From assembly GCA_005223375.1 (NCBI GenBank), contig RXOD01003944.1, forward strand, positions 1 to 35,261: a stretch of DNA of 35,261 nucleotides, written 5' to 3'. The notes under the pieces are model-generated. The model was not told where the DNA came from, ran no database searches, and saw nothing but the letters and a program-made list of their open reading frames with translations. Below, piece after piece: positions 1 to 10,033 of the stretch (its first letter is position 1; each line of letters opens with the position of its first letter). A program made the position numbers and the translations under genes. This DNA comes from Amoebophrya sp. AT5.2. Lineage: Eukaryota; Sar; Dinophyceae; Syndiniales; Amoebophryaceae.

Positions 1-441
1 CTCATCGGTGGATGATTGCGTCCACGCGTGGCCTATAGTTGGACCGGAGATTGCATCCGGAATTACCTCGAGCACGGAATCGGCCCAAGCGGACGGTCGC
101 ATACGATTCAGACCCGCTGCCAGATCTCTTGCGCCGGACCTCTTGCACGGAAAAGAGGGATTTAGAAATTTGCCGATCTTCACGACTCACCGCACCGACT
201 GAAAGATTTCATCCTTGATGCTGCCCGGATGGCTCGTTGATGCTGCCCGGATGGCTCGCAACTGCAGTAGCAATATCAAATATATTAGGGCGCCAAGTCG
301 GGGCCAATACATAAGTTGAAAAGTCTCGAGTTGTACCGGGACGGCTGCTGTCGGCAGTGGTGTCGTGGTTTGATCGTCAGTCTTCTTTTCCTTTTTGGCC
401 TTCTTCTCTTTCTTCTTCACCTTCTTCTCGGCGTCACTCAT
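1..441 (-). CDS. 5' part of a Lys-rich hypothetical protein (cut by left edge)
   Basis: I do not recognise this gene. The start ATG is at 439-441 and opens a strongly basic tail (MSDAEKKVKKKEKKAKKEKK). Three exons keep phase: 311-441 (donor GTATTG), 191-220 (only 30 nt; acceptor gggcag, donor GTGAGT) and 1-139 (acceptor gcaagag), separated by introns of 90 and 51 nt. The third exon is open to the window edge and reads SGARDLAAGLNRMRPSAWAD and onward. About 100 residues are visible. The Lys-rich head could be a nucleic-acid-binding or targeting tail, which is inference only. The acceptor of the 30-nt exon lies in an exact 22-bp tandem duplication. The rest of the gene lies left of the window. 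Confidence 0.6.
215..258. repeat. Exact 22-bp tandem duplication at a splice acceptor
   Basis: Two identical adjacent 22-bp units occupy 215-236 and 237-258. On the minus strand each unit contains the acceptor gggcag followed by CATCAA. Two equivalent acceptors therefore sit 22 nt apart before the 30-nt exon at 191-220. Only the downstream one keeps the reading frame. Confidence 0.9.
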
Positions 442-1786
442 CGTTTGAAAGAGTATATCAATCTATCAAGTAGAATCGCACACTGCAGAATCAATCTGTG
501 GGGAGTAGCTGGTGTGCTCAAAATCACCGGAAATCCGAAACTAACTGCTCCACTTCCGTGTCCTGCCAACCAGTACCAAACCAAACACAAATAAACCTTA
601 TTCCGCCTACACCCCTGCCTATCCTTTAGAAAACTTGGTCTATTGGAGGTCACAAGTACAACTACTCCTACTCGGAGGCGCGTTTATTTTTTTTTTGGTT
701 GACCAACTCGACGGAAGTGCCACGACAGCTCAACAATAACAGACGGTGCAAGAATTAAAACACGAGCAACTTAAACTGCTTCAGTCTAGTCTCGTCAACT
801 CTATCTATGTATTAGTATCAACGTCGTAGCTAACCCATGCACGTATACACGTCCAGGCTCTTGTTGATATCACGAGGAGCGACGAGGGCAGAAGGTGAAG
901 GATGGAAGACGTTCGCGTACTTAGTTACTTATGATCTTCCGACATTGCTCGGGACTGGTGCGATTGCGCTACCGAACGCAGGACCTCGCATGTGCATCAG
1001 AGAAATCACCTACAGCGCTGGTCGTGGTGGACCTCGATGACGCGTACGCCAAAATAATCTACGGAGCACGTCGGCCGCACGCCACGATGTATTAGGTCAG
1101 TAAAAATAAAGTTCTTGTGCTGATCGGTTTTCTGCGAATTTGGAAGGCGCGGTTTGAAGATGGCCTCACGGTCACGCTTGCGGTCTGCTGTAACGAAAAC
1201 GAACACTGCCGTTCTGATCGGCCCCTGCGCTTTCCTCCGTACTAATCCGGTATTCAGTAGACGATTGGGCAAGTGGACTTTTGATTGTCGCTCGCACATC
1301 GTGGATTGAATTTACTTATACGAAAAATGTTGCAGCGGGAGCGTCTGCAACGGAGGACGTTGCTTTTGAGACGAGCTTCAAGATAGTGCGGTGTTCGTCA
1401 CTACACCAGAGTCACTAGGTCTAGATCGATGGTATGGTGTGCGCCAAGCTAGTAAGGTTATACGTCTGCATCTGCCGGAGCACGGGCACGCAAATGATAG
1501 ATAGCTGGAGTATTTTTTTATGCGTCTTTGCCTTACTCTCGCCTGCTAGCTAGTACTTAGCCGATGCCGGTTCAGGTAGCTGCGACGAGAGTTGATGATG
1601 AAACAGTTGGTAACCGTAAGGAGAGACGATCATCACGAAACACGTACAAAAATGAGTTGAAACCAGTACTACGAAACATCGCCAAATTTATTTTGGGTAG
1701 AGCAAGAGTAGAAAAGTGTTTTTTATTGAGCCACGAAGTTGGTGCTCTCGTGGTGCATCCAGGACGTCTTGGTCTTTCATTCTTGC
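442..1786. other. Intergenic stretch, no supported gene
   Basis: This stretch separates the start of the left-edge gene from the stop of the gene at 1787-3411. Reading frames on both strands are short and lack convincing codon use or splice-consistent partners. Just past the stop at 1787, the minus strand holds AATAAA-like sequences, as expected of a 3' untranslated region. I see no RNA gene. Confidence 0.5.
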
Positions 1787-3411
1787 TCACGTGAGCACCG
1801 GGGATGGGCTCAGCGAATCTGTGCACGCTACTTTTAGGTACTCTTTGGCCCCCGCTTCGGTGTTTCCCGTTTCAGCGCCTTTTTTGTCCTCGCCGGACAC
1901 CGCAGCAGTTCCGGGTCTTGATTCCGTTAACGGATCCATTTTTGTGTCCACCGGCGACGCCCCGAGCCGTTTATTATTCGCATTATTGTTCTTGCTGCTC
2001 TCGGAGGAGGTCCCTTCTCCGAAGGAGTCTCGTCCGTGTATCTTCGTCGTGTGGCAATCGTAGTCGGAGTTGCTCCGGGCGTTTCTGTTCGCCACTTGAT
2101 GTAATTTTTGATGTCCACCTCCACCTGCTCCGGCCAGCGTGCGCACCCCGGCTACGGACGCGCGGCTCGCCGGCACCAATGACCGGGAAAACACCAACGG
2201 CGTGGTCTCGGAGGCGGGCGACACGGAGGATGGCCGCGTCCTCCGCGAGGTGGACGAAAATTGCGCAATCGTGGGCTGCCGCGAGAATCGCGGGTAGTGG
2301 AGAACGCCCAGCTGCCGAGAAACACACGTGGTGGGTGTCGACGCCGTAGAACTTGGGGCAGAGGTAAGGCCAACCATCGACGGTCCGCTAGCGGCTGTAT
2401 TCGCTGGCGGTGGCGGTCCGGATCCGGAAGAGGAAGCGCCGGTCGGAACCGGGATTCGGGGCGGAGGCGCTGCACCGCTAACGCTGGGCCTGTGACAATT
2501 TACGAACGCGATTCATCATCCGGTTCCGGACGAACGACAGTACGCAGGCGGATCTTGTCAGAAACAGAAAAAGACAAAATTTTCCCGGCACCGATCCACC
2601 ACCACACATTCATCACCACAAAAAACAAATGAATATTAAGAAGCTCCAGGCGCCTGCTCCAACGGCACACCTGCAGGGAGCCAGAGGTCGATCCGCATCG
2701 GGGTAGCTGCCGCGGACCGAGGAGATGCTGGCCCTGCCGTCGCACCTTTATTCTCCTCAAAATACCACAGGATCTCGCGCGCCGGGCCTTGGATCCGCCT
2801 CCGCAAGCCACACACAATTTAACATCACTACGCCCAGCATTTTCATAGCCAAAAAATCGAACTGCTTCTCTGATCATAAACGGACAAAATCAGGACTAAA
2901 CTAGGCGTACTCTCCGTCGCAGTGACCTCTTTTTCCCGGCCTTTCCGGTGCGCCGGTTTCGTCCTGGTCACGTTGAGCTCCGTCGGCGGCCTCGGGCTGG
3001 CAGATCTGTTGCACCGGGCGGTGCAACACGCCTGCGTCGGTGCGCAGCCCGGCCAGTGCCTCCAGTATCGCCAACCCCGGCCCGCGAAGCTGGGAAGGAG
3101 CAGCACCTTTTCGGGTCACGGTATGCTAGTTGATTCTTTTTGAGGACCTGAAGTGATCGTTTATTTTTGCGACGATTTTGATGCCAATCTGTGGGCGTAG
3201 TGCTTGGTTTGTGTGTGGCTTGCGGATGTGTGCCGGAGCGCCTCGCGACCGCGCGGTGGGGTGCCGCGATGAACCTGTGAGTATTTTCGGGGATCAGAAG
3301 TGTCCGCCGGATCTGTTCCGATTTCCGCCCGGTTCCCGTGCCTGCAACTCGTGGACGAGGCCAAGCCGTCAGCGCGGATCCAACGCGAGAGGACCTATAA
3401 TTGTTTCCCAT
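1787..3411 (-). CDS. Multi-exon Ser/Thr/Pro-rich hypothetical protein
   Basis: I do not recognise this gene. Four exons keep phase: 3349-3411 (ATG at 3409-3411, tentative), 2911-3089 (acceptor cttcccag, donor GTACGC), 2671-2798 (donor GTGTGC) and 1787-2469 (acceptor ggtgcag, stop TGA). The product would be about 350 residues. The second exon gives a plausible helical segment (LRGPGLAILEALAGLRTDAG); the third contains AREILWYFEENK. The last exon is disordered, with proline runs, Ser/Thr stretches and an Asn-rich patch (SSESSKNNNANNK). The last three exons are better supported than the first, whose donor could be one of several GTs. Introns on both sides of exon 2911-3089 carry the two arms of a strong inverted repeat. 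Confidence 0.5.
2800..2836. repeat. Inverted repeat, left arm (pairs with 3192-3226)
   Basis: Positions 2800-2817 are the exact reverse complement of 3209-3226 (18 of 18). After a short mismatched stretch with a 2-nt gap, another 11 bases (2826-2836) match the complement of 3192-3202. This arm lies almost wholly at the 3' end of the intron 2799-2910. Confidence 0.9.
3192..3226. repeat. Inverted repeat, right arm (pairs with 2800-2836)
   Basis: This is the partner of the arm at 2800-2836. It falls inside the inferred intron 3090-3348, so the two arms flank exon 2911-3089 in the pre-mRNA. It may be the end of an inverted-repeat element or of two related introns inserted in opposite directions. 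Confidence 0.9.
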
Positions 3412-3638
3412 TTTTTTGATGCATTCCGATGACTATCTAGGCGGTGCGGGAAAAATTTTGCGTTTTTCTATTTCTGACAAGATCGGCCTTCGTAGACAGA
3501 ACATTCACTATATTACAAGGTAGGTGCAGCTGATGCTTGGGGTATTCGGGGTGCTGTACAGCAGCGAGCCACCGAGTTCGTATCTATATGACGAACACAG
3601 TGGCTCGGTGCTATCCTCCCCCACCCCCTGATCTACAG

Positions 3639-6600
3639 TTACTGTGCGCAAGAATCTATAAAATAGAAATAGATCGATCTTCTCTCACTACAAAAAAAAG
3701 TTTGCGACCGGACTTCCCCGGGGTTTTGATTGGGCATGCGGGGCGGGGGTCGGGCGCTGAGTCGTGGTGCGAGTTTCTGCTCCAACTTTGCGGCCACGGA
3801 GGACGAGGAAGCTGCGAAATTTGCCTTTGGCAGGTCCAGTGACCGGTACTGAAATCCGGGGGACGGGGCGCGAGGGGCGCCAATGGGCAGCATAGACAGC
3901 TTCACAGACCCTGCACGCTCGCGAGACGTCGCGGGAACACCTTCATAGACATTTTGGTGGCGGGAACTATGCATACGAAGATGGATCATCTACTTACATG
4001 ATCCTATGCATACTCTATAGCTATACTCATATAGCTCGCAGAGAGAAAGTGAAAGCGAAGAGCAAGAAAGAAGGCAGTAGTACTAGGGCCAGCGCCACGG
4101 TCTGCCCCCGGCATCACGCTGTTTTTCTGCACCACTGTCGGCACCACCATCCGGCCAAGCGACGTAAGACCCGCGCCCCCTCCGCTTCCGCTACCCAGCA
4201 ACGCATCAGGCCTATCTGGCGATACTCCTCTCCCTCGGGTCACCACGGACGACGCTGCTCCCGGAGAAGGGTGAAGTTTCTGGGTGGCTTGCAAGCTGTT
4301 CGAACCGCCGGCCACTGTTCCATTTGCTGGTGGCGGTTCGGCCGCACCAGGCGATACGGCATGCGGGGGCGGTGCCGGTGGCCGACGAGAGCTGCTAGCG
4401 CTACCCTCCGCTTTCACCACCAGCGACGCCAGACCTGCGTATCGTTTTCGTAGGGACGCCTCCATCTTCTCCACCTCGTCAGCGGAGATTCGCGTCCTCT
4501 CCAAAATGTCAGGAGTCACCATCACTTCGTCGACGTGGTGTTTCGATCTGGTGCCACCGCTTTTTAAGGACGATGTGGTGCACTTAGTCGAAGACTTGCT
4601 GCTCGGAAGTTTCTTGTGTCCACCGACATCCTGTTCCCCGACGCCCACTGCACACAACTGCTCTCCCTTTTCATCGACTACGACTGCGGAGAGAAACGAT
4701 ACCGGACAAGTGTTTCCGCTGCTGTCGGGTTCACGACTTTTGCTCGCGCCGGGTACAGAGCCGGAAGACGCGAGTGATGGCGCGGACCCTAGCGAGGGGC
4801 CGGAAGCCAGCGACGGCGGATCAGAACAAGAAGCCTTGCTTCGACCACTGCTCATGGTCATGTTGTTACCTGAGGACGCGGAACTGGAGCTTCCTAGTTC
4901 TTCCAGCGCTCCGGCTCCACCTGCTCCTTCACCTACGGGGAAAGCTTCGTCGTATCCGCGACGGGCTGCAGAAGCAGTAGCAGAGGTTGTTGCGTGTTCT
5001 TCTTCGGCCACGACCAGCAAGGACGTAGCCGAGGTGGCGCCCCGGCGGTTCGTTGTACCACCGGTAGAAGTTGTACGCGTAGCGACTTGATGTTGGTGGA
5101 GGTGAACCTGCAATTGTGCGGGATCCTCCACGACATCTTCGAATTCGCTGTCAGCCTCCTCGCCGCTATCCCGTCGTATCAGTTGGCAAGAAGTAGAATC
5201 GCTCTGCTCGTTCCGTGGCGGTGGGTAGTAGTACTTCTCGTCAGATGTTGATTTGGAGCAGCTGGAAGCTTGAAGAAGGGTGCTGTTGGAGGTGGACTGC
5301 TGCTGTTGCTGTACCGGTGGCAGGTGGAGAACTGCGACGAAACATTCAGTGGATTTTTTCGGGTTTCGTTTTAAAAATAATATCTTGCAGCAGTTGCGGA
5401 TGCTAAGCAACGCCTCATAATATCGTAAGCGGAAAGTTCATTCCTATAGCTGGTACCTCCAACGTTTTTCGGCGCGGGTCGCTTATGTTCCGGCGCATCC
5501 GGGTCACTCGCGTCCCCAGTCTGCCCCGGGGGTGACGCGGTGACGTGTGATACTTCTTCTTCTGCCCCCACTTCTCCGTCCCCCGGGTCGTTCTCGTTCC
5601 TCTCGTTTTCGTTGATGTGGTCGTTTTGATGATGTAGTTGCACAACGGGGCTCTTGTTGTATCCTGGTGCGCTTCCGCCAATCTCGTACTCGAGGCCGTG
5701 CCGGCGCAGCGCTGCACGCAGCCGGTCGATCTCCGCGTGCGCCCATCGAAGCTTGCGGATCTTTTCCTGGAGCTGCTCTTCCAGAGTAATGATCGTGTAC
5801 TTACTTTCGGCCTCATCCCGGATGTACTGCCGAACCTGCTGTGCCCGCTCCTTCTTCATCTGTCAGAGAATTTCACTCACATCTTCTTCGCTTTTTCGTC
5901 GCGGTCCGTATGCTGGTGGGAGAAATCAAGAACGCCACAAAGCATGGATGCGCCAGCTCCTGCCACGTTTTCTACCAAAAATGACGGGGCGCTCTCGACG
6001 CTTTCGCGGCTGCATAGCTGCATTCGTACTCGTGGATACGGTTAGAAAGAAATAAAATAGATTGATACCTCCGCCATTTTCTCGCGCACCGACTTGTTGG
6101 CCTCGGGCGTAGCGATGTCGTAGCTTTCCCAGCAGCTGTGGGGTCCAGGCACACTGTCCGGCCGAGCGGCCAGGGTATCTGCATTTATGAAAACGATAGA
6201 CCCTTCAGGCACAGCGTTGGCCCTGTTTCAACGCAGTCGAGACGGATCGATCATGCGAATGAAATTTGTTATACTGATCATGATGATGATGATGATGAAA
6301 AGAGGTTGAAACTGCCTCTGTCTGTCTCGTCGCTCTCTGAAGTTTACTTCTGTCTCAGTGCTGTCGGAAAAATGAAAAAGCAAAAGGTGGGCGTGGGCGA
6401 AGGCAGCTATATCATCAATAAACGTACTGAAATCCTGCTGTAAATTACCTCCTATGTTGAGGAACCCATCTTCTGGGGGCGGGAGCGTTTCCCGCGACTC
6501 CGTTGGCGTGAAGACTCCGCTCACGTTGGCCATCTTCTTTCGTTTGATGTAGTTGAATTTATCGCCCCCGGGAAATGGGATCGGGCTGTTCTTCTCGTTG

Positions 6601-7036
6601 TGGGTGTGCTGGTGGAGACCATGTGGCGCCGGATTGGTCGGTTCATCTCTCAGTTGAGCCAGGTAGTGTGCTTCTTTCGCCGCTGGGGATAGCAGCTTCG
6701 CTCTTGTTTTAGTTTTCAGGAGAAGATAACAAATGAATCGTCCAAGTGCGACGTAACCAGAACCACCTCCACCAGCAACCAAAGAAATTGAATAAAACCA
6801 AAGGGTGGGCGCCTACGGTTACCTCTTGGTAATGAATCCAAATAGGAGACACTTCTCAGTTGTCACTGGACGGACAACAAGAGTGAGAGTGACGTACTAG
6901 ACATATCGGACCAGTCTGGATACAGAGATGAACGCCGCCCGAACAACCAATATCGTGCGAGGAGCGAAAAAGCCACGAGTTCTCGTTCCGATTGCAGCTT
7001 ATGATGTTTTTCTTGTGCCGATGAAGCTTGACGCAT
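3639..7036 (-). CDS. Seven-exon coiled-coil, low-complexity hypothetical protein
   Basis: All seven exons keep phase: 6898-7036 (ATG at 7034-7036), 6823-6865, 6449-6702, 6069-6178, 5457-5859, 4084-5331 and 3639-3940, giving about 832 residues. Introns are 32, 120, 270, 209, 125 and 143 nt. The N-terminal third is conserved-looking (for example KFNYIKRKKMANVSGVF and ATPEANKSVREKMAE). A charged coiled coil follows at about residues 183-245 (MKKERAQQVRQYIRDEAES onward). A long Ser/Ala/Gly-rich region then holds one more helix near 588-622 (ISADEVEKMEASLRKRYAG). No catalytic domain or membrane segment is visible, so a structural or adaptor role is possible but unproven. A mini-exon near 5885-5910 cannot be excluded. 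Confidence 0.7.
3967..4013. repeat. Direct repeats bracketing a hairpin inside an intron
   Basis: The 10-mer ctatgcatac occurs at 3967-3976 and 4004-4013. Between the copies lies a 7-bp inverted repeat, ggatcat (3983-3989) and atgatcc (3998-4004), with an 8-nt loop. The loop on the minus strand is gtaagtag, a near-consensus 5' splice site. The structure lies in the inferred 143-nt intron 3941-4083. Confidence 0.75.
6281..6299. repeat. Short ATG trinucleotide microsatellite
   Basis: About six ATG units lie inside the intron 6179-6448 of the seven-exon gene. It is a simple repeat with no visible function. Confidence 0.75.
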
Positions 7037-7519
7037 TTTTTTTCTTTTGCTGGATTATTTTCCAAAGTACTAAATCAATGTCCAACATGTACGTGAACAT
7101 GAAGCTGGCAGTTAGACATTGCAAAAAAGCTAGGTAGCCCTCGACCTCCCGCATTTATAGTGAAGTAACTAAAGTAAACGATGAAACAAACCTACCCTAG
7201 CTAGTTTGTTAAACTAAAACTAAACCTGTTAAAACTGTATAAAAAAAAGAGATGAGCGAACGCGAAGGTTACAGCTTGTGCCGGACCTGCTTGCTTGCTT
7301 TGCATGTTGATCTGTTGGCCTAGTTGTCATATGTTCATGTTTGTCTCCGGGATACGAAGATGTAGATGATCTCTTAAAAGTAAAGGTACTACGAAAAGGA
7401 AAAGACCTAAATACTAATAAGTAAATAAACTACCCCGAGCTTGAGCTAGCGGCTGGATTCCCTTCCAGCACGCTGGTGCCTCCGCGAAAGCGCGTGCGCG
7501 TGGTCGGTCTTGCTCTTGG
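7037..7519. other. Intergenic spacer upstream of the seven-exon gene
   Basis: This spacer separates the ATG at 7036 from the stop of the next gene at 7520. It is A/T-rich near 7150-7430 and would hold the promoter of the seven-exon gene. I see no coding frame, TATA box or RNA gene I can support. Confidence 0.45.
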
Positions 7520-8788
7520 TCATATGTTGGTCGATCCATAATCATAAAGCAGGCCGACATCTACATCACTATCGTTGTTTTCTCTCGTCTTTTTGTCCTC
7601 GCCGCCCCCGACGTGCAGATGCAGTCTCCTGTTGTAATTCTTACTTCTCGTATAGTCCTTCTCTTCTCCTTCAACCTGGTACTCGCAGTACCTTTCCGCG
7701 GCGAACGTCTCTAGGACCGTTTGCGGCTCCGTCCTCTTCATCACCCTGATTCTGGTGCCATCTGCAGCGGTTGTCGGCCGCGCGTCCATCACGAGGTCGT
7801 ACAGTTTGGCTGCCTCATCGCAGAAGATCAGCTCCCCCTGTTTTCCGCCCACCCTCCACGGCGCTCTCGCCCGGAACGGGGCCCAGCATTCGAAGCACAA
7901 ACCAAAGCAGTTGCGCAGCCAGGCACAGACGCAGCAGCCGACGCTCATCAGCTGCTCCAGGTACTCTTCCCGTTCCGCCGCGGTGAGCACCACTAGGTAT
8001 TTCAGCTGATGGTGTTCACCCCAGCAGCTGCAGCCGCCGGCGGCGGTCGGGTGCGTGATCCCACTCCAGAGAGGCTTTGGATCGGTGATCTGCGCGACAA
8101 GGCCGACGTCGTCCAGGGGAATTTTGGTCGTGTGGAAGCCTGCCCTTTCGTCCTCGATGATGTACAGGCACTTCCATCCGAGACAGTACACCGTGTCCCG
8201 CCTCAGCCGCGCCGGCGATTGCAGCGTACGAGCGTAGTTCACCGCGGCAAGCAGAAACAAAACGACGACCGCCACATCGGGGAGTAACAGTGTTGCGACC
8301 GCGTTTTTGTCCTGGAGGACTCCTCGAAATCGTCGCACTATGCCGGGATGATCTGGGTCGAGGTACGACATTTTCAGCTCAATGGCCAGCAGAGCGCAAC
8401 AGACAGCCAGGAAGAAAAGCAAGTAGAAAACGGCGCCCAGGTGCTGAGCACGATGTGCGGCCCGGTTGTTTTCGCCATAGCGCCACGCCTGGCGCAGTCG
8501 GTCACCGTGCGCCTTCGCGAGCGTTTCGCATAAGGCAATGTCAGCCTTCGAGGCACCGGACAGATTTTTGAGTGCAGCAGGCTGTAGTGTTTCCTCATGT
8601 AGTACCCCCTGGAGTTGTTCCTTCGAAGTCTTTGAGGCAAATGATGGAGCAACAGGCCGCCCGACGGTGGACGCGGAAGAAAGCGGTGCCTCTTTGCTCA
8701 TGGTATGGACTGATATGATGACGTTCTTTTTGCCCTTTGCAGAGCCGCGTGCTCGCGGGGTGGGTGTGCGCTTACACGTAGAAAACAT
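7520..8788 (-). CDS. Two-helix Cys-rich membrane protein, unknown function
   Basis: A single open frame of 422 codons runs from the ATG at 8786-8788 to TGA at 7520-7522. A second ATG 29 codons downstream (MSKEAPLSS) is an equally possible start. Residues about 116-137 and 164-184 are hydrophobic enough to be membrane helices. A soluble region follows whose start (DTVYCLGWKCLYIIEDE) loosely recalls a PH/GRAM-like strand pattern, which is weak. A Cys-rich stretch lies near 283-302 (VGCCVCAWLRNCFGLCFECW). The C-terminus is charged and Asp/Asn-rich. I do not recognise a family; the hydrophobic pair followed by a cytosolic domain suggests a peripheral membrane role. No intron is evident. Confidence 0.7.
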   Translation of the reverse strand: MFSTCKRTPTPRARGSAKGKKNVIISVHTMSKEAPLSSASTVGRPVAPSFASKTSKEQLQGVLHEETLQPAALKNLSGASKADIALCETLAKAHGDRLRQAWRYGENNRAAHRAQHLGAVFYLLFFLAVCCALLAIELKMSYLDPDHPGIVRRFRGVLQDKNAVATLLLPDVAVVVLFLLAAVNYARTLQSPARLRRDTVYCLGWKCLYIIEDERAGFHTTKIPLDDVGLVAQITDPKPLWSGITHPTAAGGCSCWGEHHQLKYLVVLTAAEREEYLEQLMSVGCCVCAWLRNCFGLCFECWAPFRARAPWRVGGKQGELIFCDEAAKLYDLVMDARPTTAADGTRIRVMKRTEPQTVLETFAAERYCEYQVEGEEKDYTRSKNYNRRLHLHVGGGEDKKTRENNDSDVDVGLLYDYGSTNI

Positions 8789-9110
8789 GCATGCTTGTTA
8801 TCCCGCTGCCGCTACTAATTATAAGTAAAAAAAACTACTTTAGTGTAGTCCTTCACACGGATCTTCATGTGCAGAGAGATGACGAGGATGCTTCGACGTT
8901 GATGCAGATGTTCTTCATCACGGATCGATGGATAGGAATACCGTTATACCTATTCGTATAACGACATGTTGACGATGTCAAAGTCAATCTTGCGGCGCTC
9001 AACCCCTAGGGTTTCCCGTTCTTCTTCTTCCTTCGCTGCTGGATTGTCAGAGGCATTGCAGGCCTTTCGCGTTCTATTTCTATCGGTTCTCTACTTTTCG
9101 ACATGAGCAC

Positions 9111-9159
9111 CATAACGTCGGCGATAATAAATAGGTTAACAACTACATAACGTCGGCGA
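9111..9159. repeat. 14-bp direct repeat next to a GC-rich palindrome
   Basis: The 14-mer cataacgtcggcga occurs at 9111-9124 and 9146-9159, separated by 21 A/T-rich bases. The second copy runs into the perfect palindrome cgacgccggcgtcg. Confidence 0.85.
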
Positions 9160-9436
9160 CGCCGGCGTCGCAGCTGTAGTAATAATTACAACCCGCCTCG
9201 TCCAACATCACGATGACCGCGGACCTTAAGGAGTACGGGTAGTTGCAGTACAACGAACGGAGCCCCCCCACGATCCCTTGATTCGGTTTCACGAAGACAC
9301 GGCACCACGGCGGGCACGGATGCATGCCGAGCGGTGGATCCAGATGTTCATCTGGTCCTTCGAAACATGATTGACATTGATCTAGATCTGGTCCCTGACA
9401 CGACCAGCTGAACCTGAACAGACCAAGTAGTACCAA
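9143..9436 (-). CDS. Doubtful Cys-rich small reading frame
   Basis: A minus-strand frame of about 97 codons is open here but has no ATG at its 5' end. It would need an alternative start or an upstream exon; a possible acceptor (tgtcag) precedes the Cys-rich part. The residues include CQSC, HPCPPWC and further cysteines, with a hydrophobic patch near the end. It could be an exon of a small secreted or zinc-binding protein, or chance. I give it low confidence because there is no start and no phase-matched partner exon. Confidence 0.2.
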   Translation of the reverse strand: MVLLGLFRFSWSCQGPDLDQCQSCFEGPDEHLDPPLGMHPCPPWCRVFVKPNQGIVGGLRSLYCNYPYSLRSAVIVMLDEAGCNYYYSCDAGVADVM

Positions 9437-10033
9437 CGACTGCGTTTGTTAAAAATGTTTATTGGAGGCGTAGGCGTAGGCGATTATAATCCTCCTCCTC
9501 GCCACCTTCAATGTCATGGTCATGCGGCGCATGCACCAGCGTATACTACTTCGCGGAGCCAGGGTGGCGCGTGTGGCTCCGCGCCCCTCTGAAGATATTG
9601 ATGTTTAAGTCAGTGCTACTAGTCCTCGCGCAGGCTGGATGTGAATTTCGTTGTTTCTTGAAAAGTTCTTCAGCGCTGCAGGGGGAGCAAGAGCAACAGA
9701 CGGAACTCCAATAATACTACAAATTGGATTTTCTTGTTGCTTCAAGTTCAACGTCGAGTCATGATGAAACGCGCACGTTCCCAAATTAATACTTTCACGC
9801 GCTTGCATCTGGTGAGCCTGCGGTCGGCATGAACGAAGAGGGTTGCGGGTTTTCGAAGCTTGGTTTCCCGATCGCCGATTCCGATTCGTCGCCTCCGCTC
9901 GCCTGAATAGAATTTCATGAGCATCAACACATAAGCTGAAGGTGATCAGCAACGTGTTTTAGTTTCAGTTTAAGTTTGGGAACAGTAGCGCTCGTGCTGC
10001 AAAAGCAAGAAAATGAAACAAATGCACACTACT

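Larger units (their letters stand above)
8789..10033. other. Intergenic stretch with repeats and one doubtful Cys-rich frame
   Basis: This stretch lies between the two-helix membrane protein and the zinc-finger protein. It contains a 14-bp direct repeat, a GC-rich palindrome and a Cys-rich minus-strand frame at 9143-9436, listed separately. Nothing else is supported. Confidence 0.45.

Noticed and set aside
4284..5090. 268-codon plus-strand frame
   Set aside because: It is antisense to the long exon 4084-5331, whose phase matches its neighbours; the plus-strand frame mirrors its Ser/Ala/Pro-rich codons.
5880..5912. Possible mini-exon reading HTDRDEKAKKM with a GTGAGT-like end
   Set aside because: Splicing it into the seven-exon gene creates a stop or needs a non-canonical 20-nt intron.
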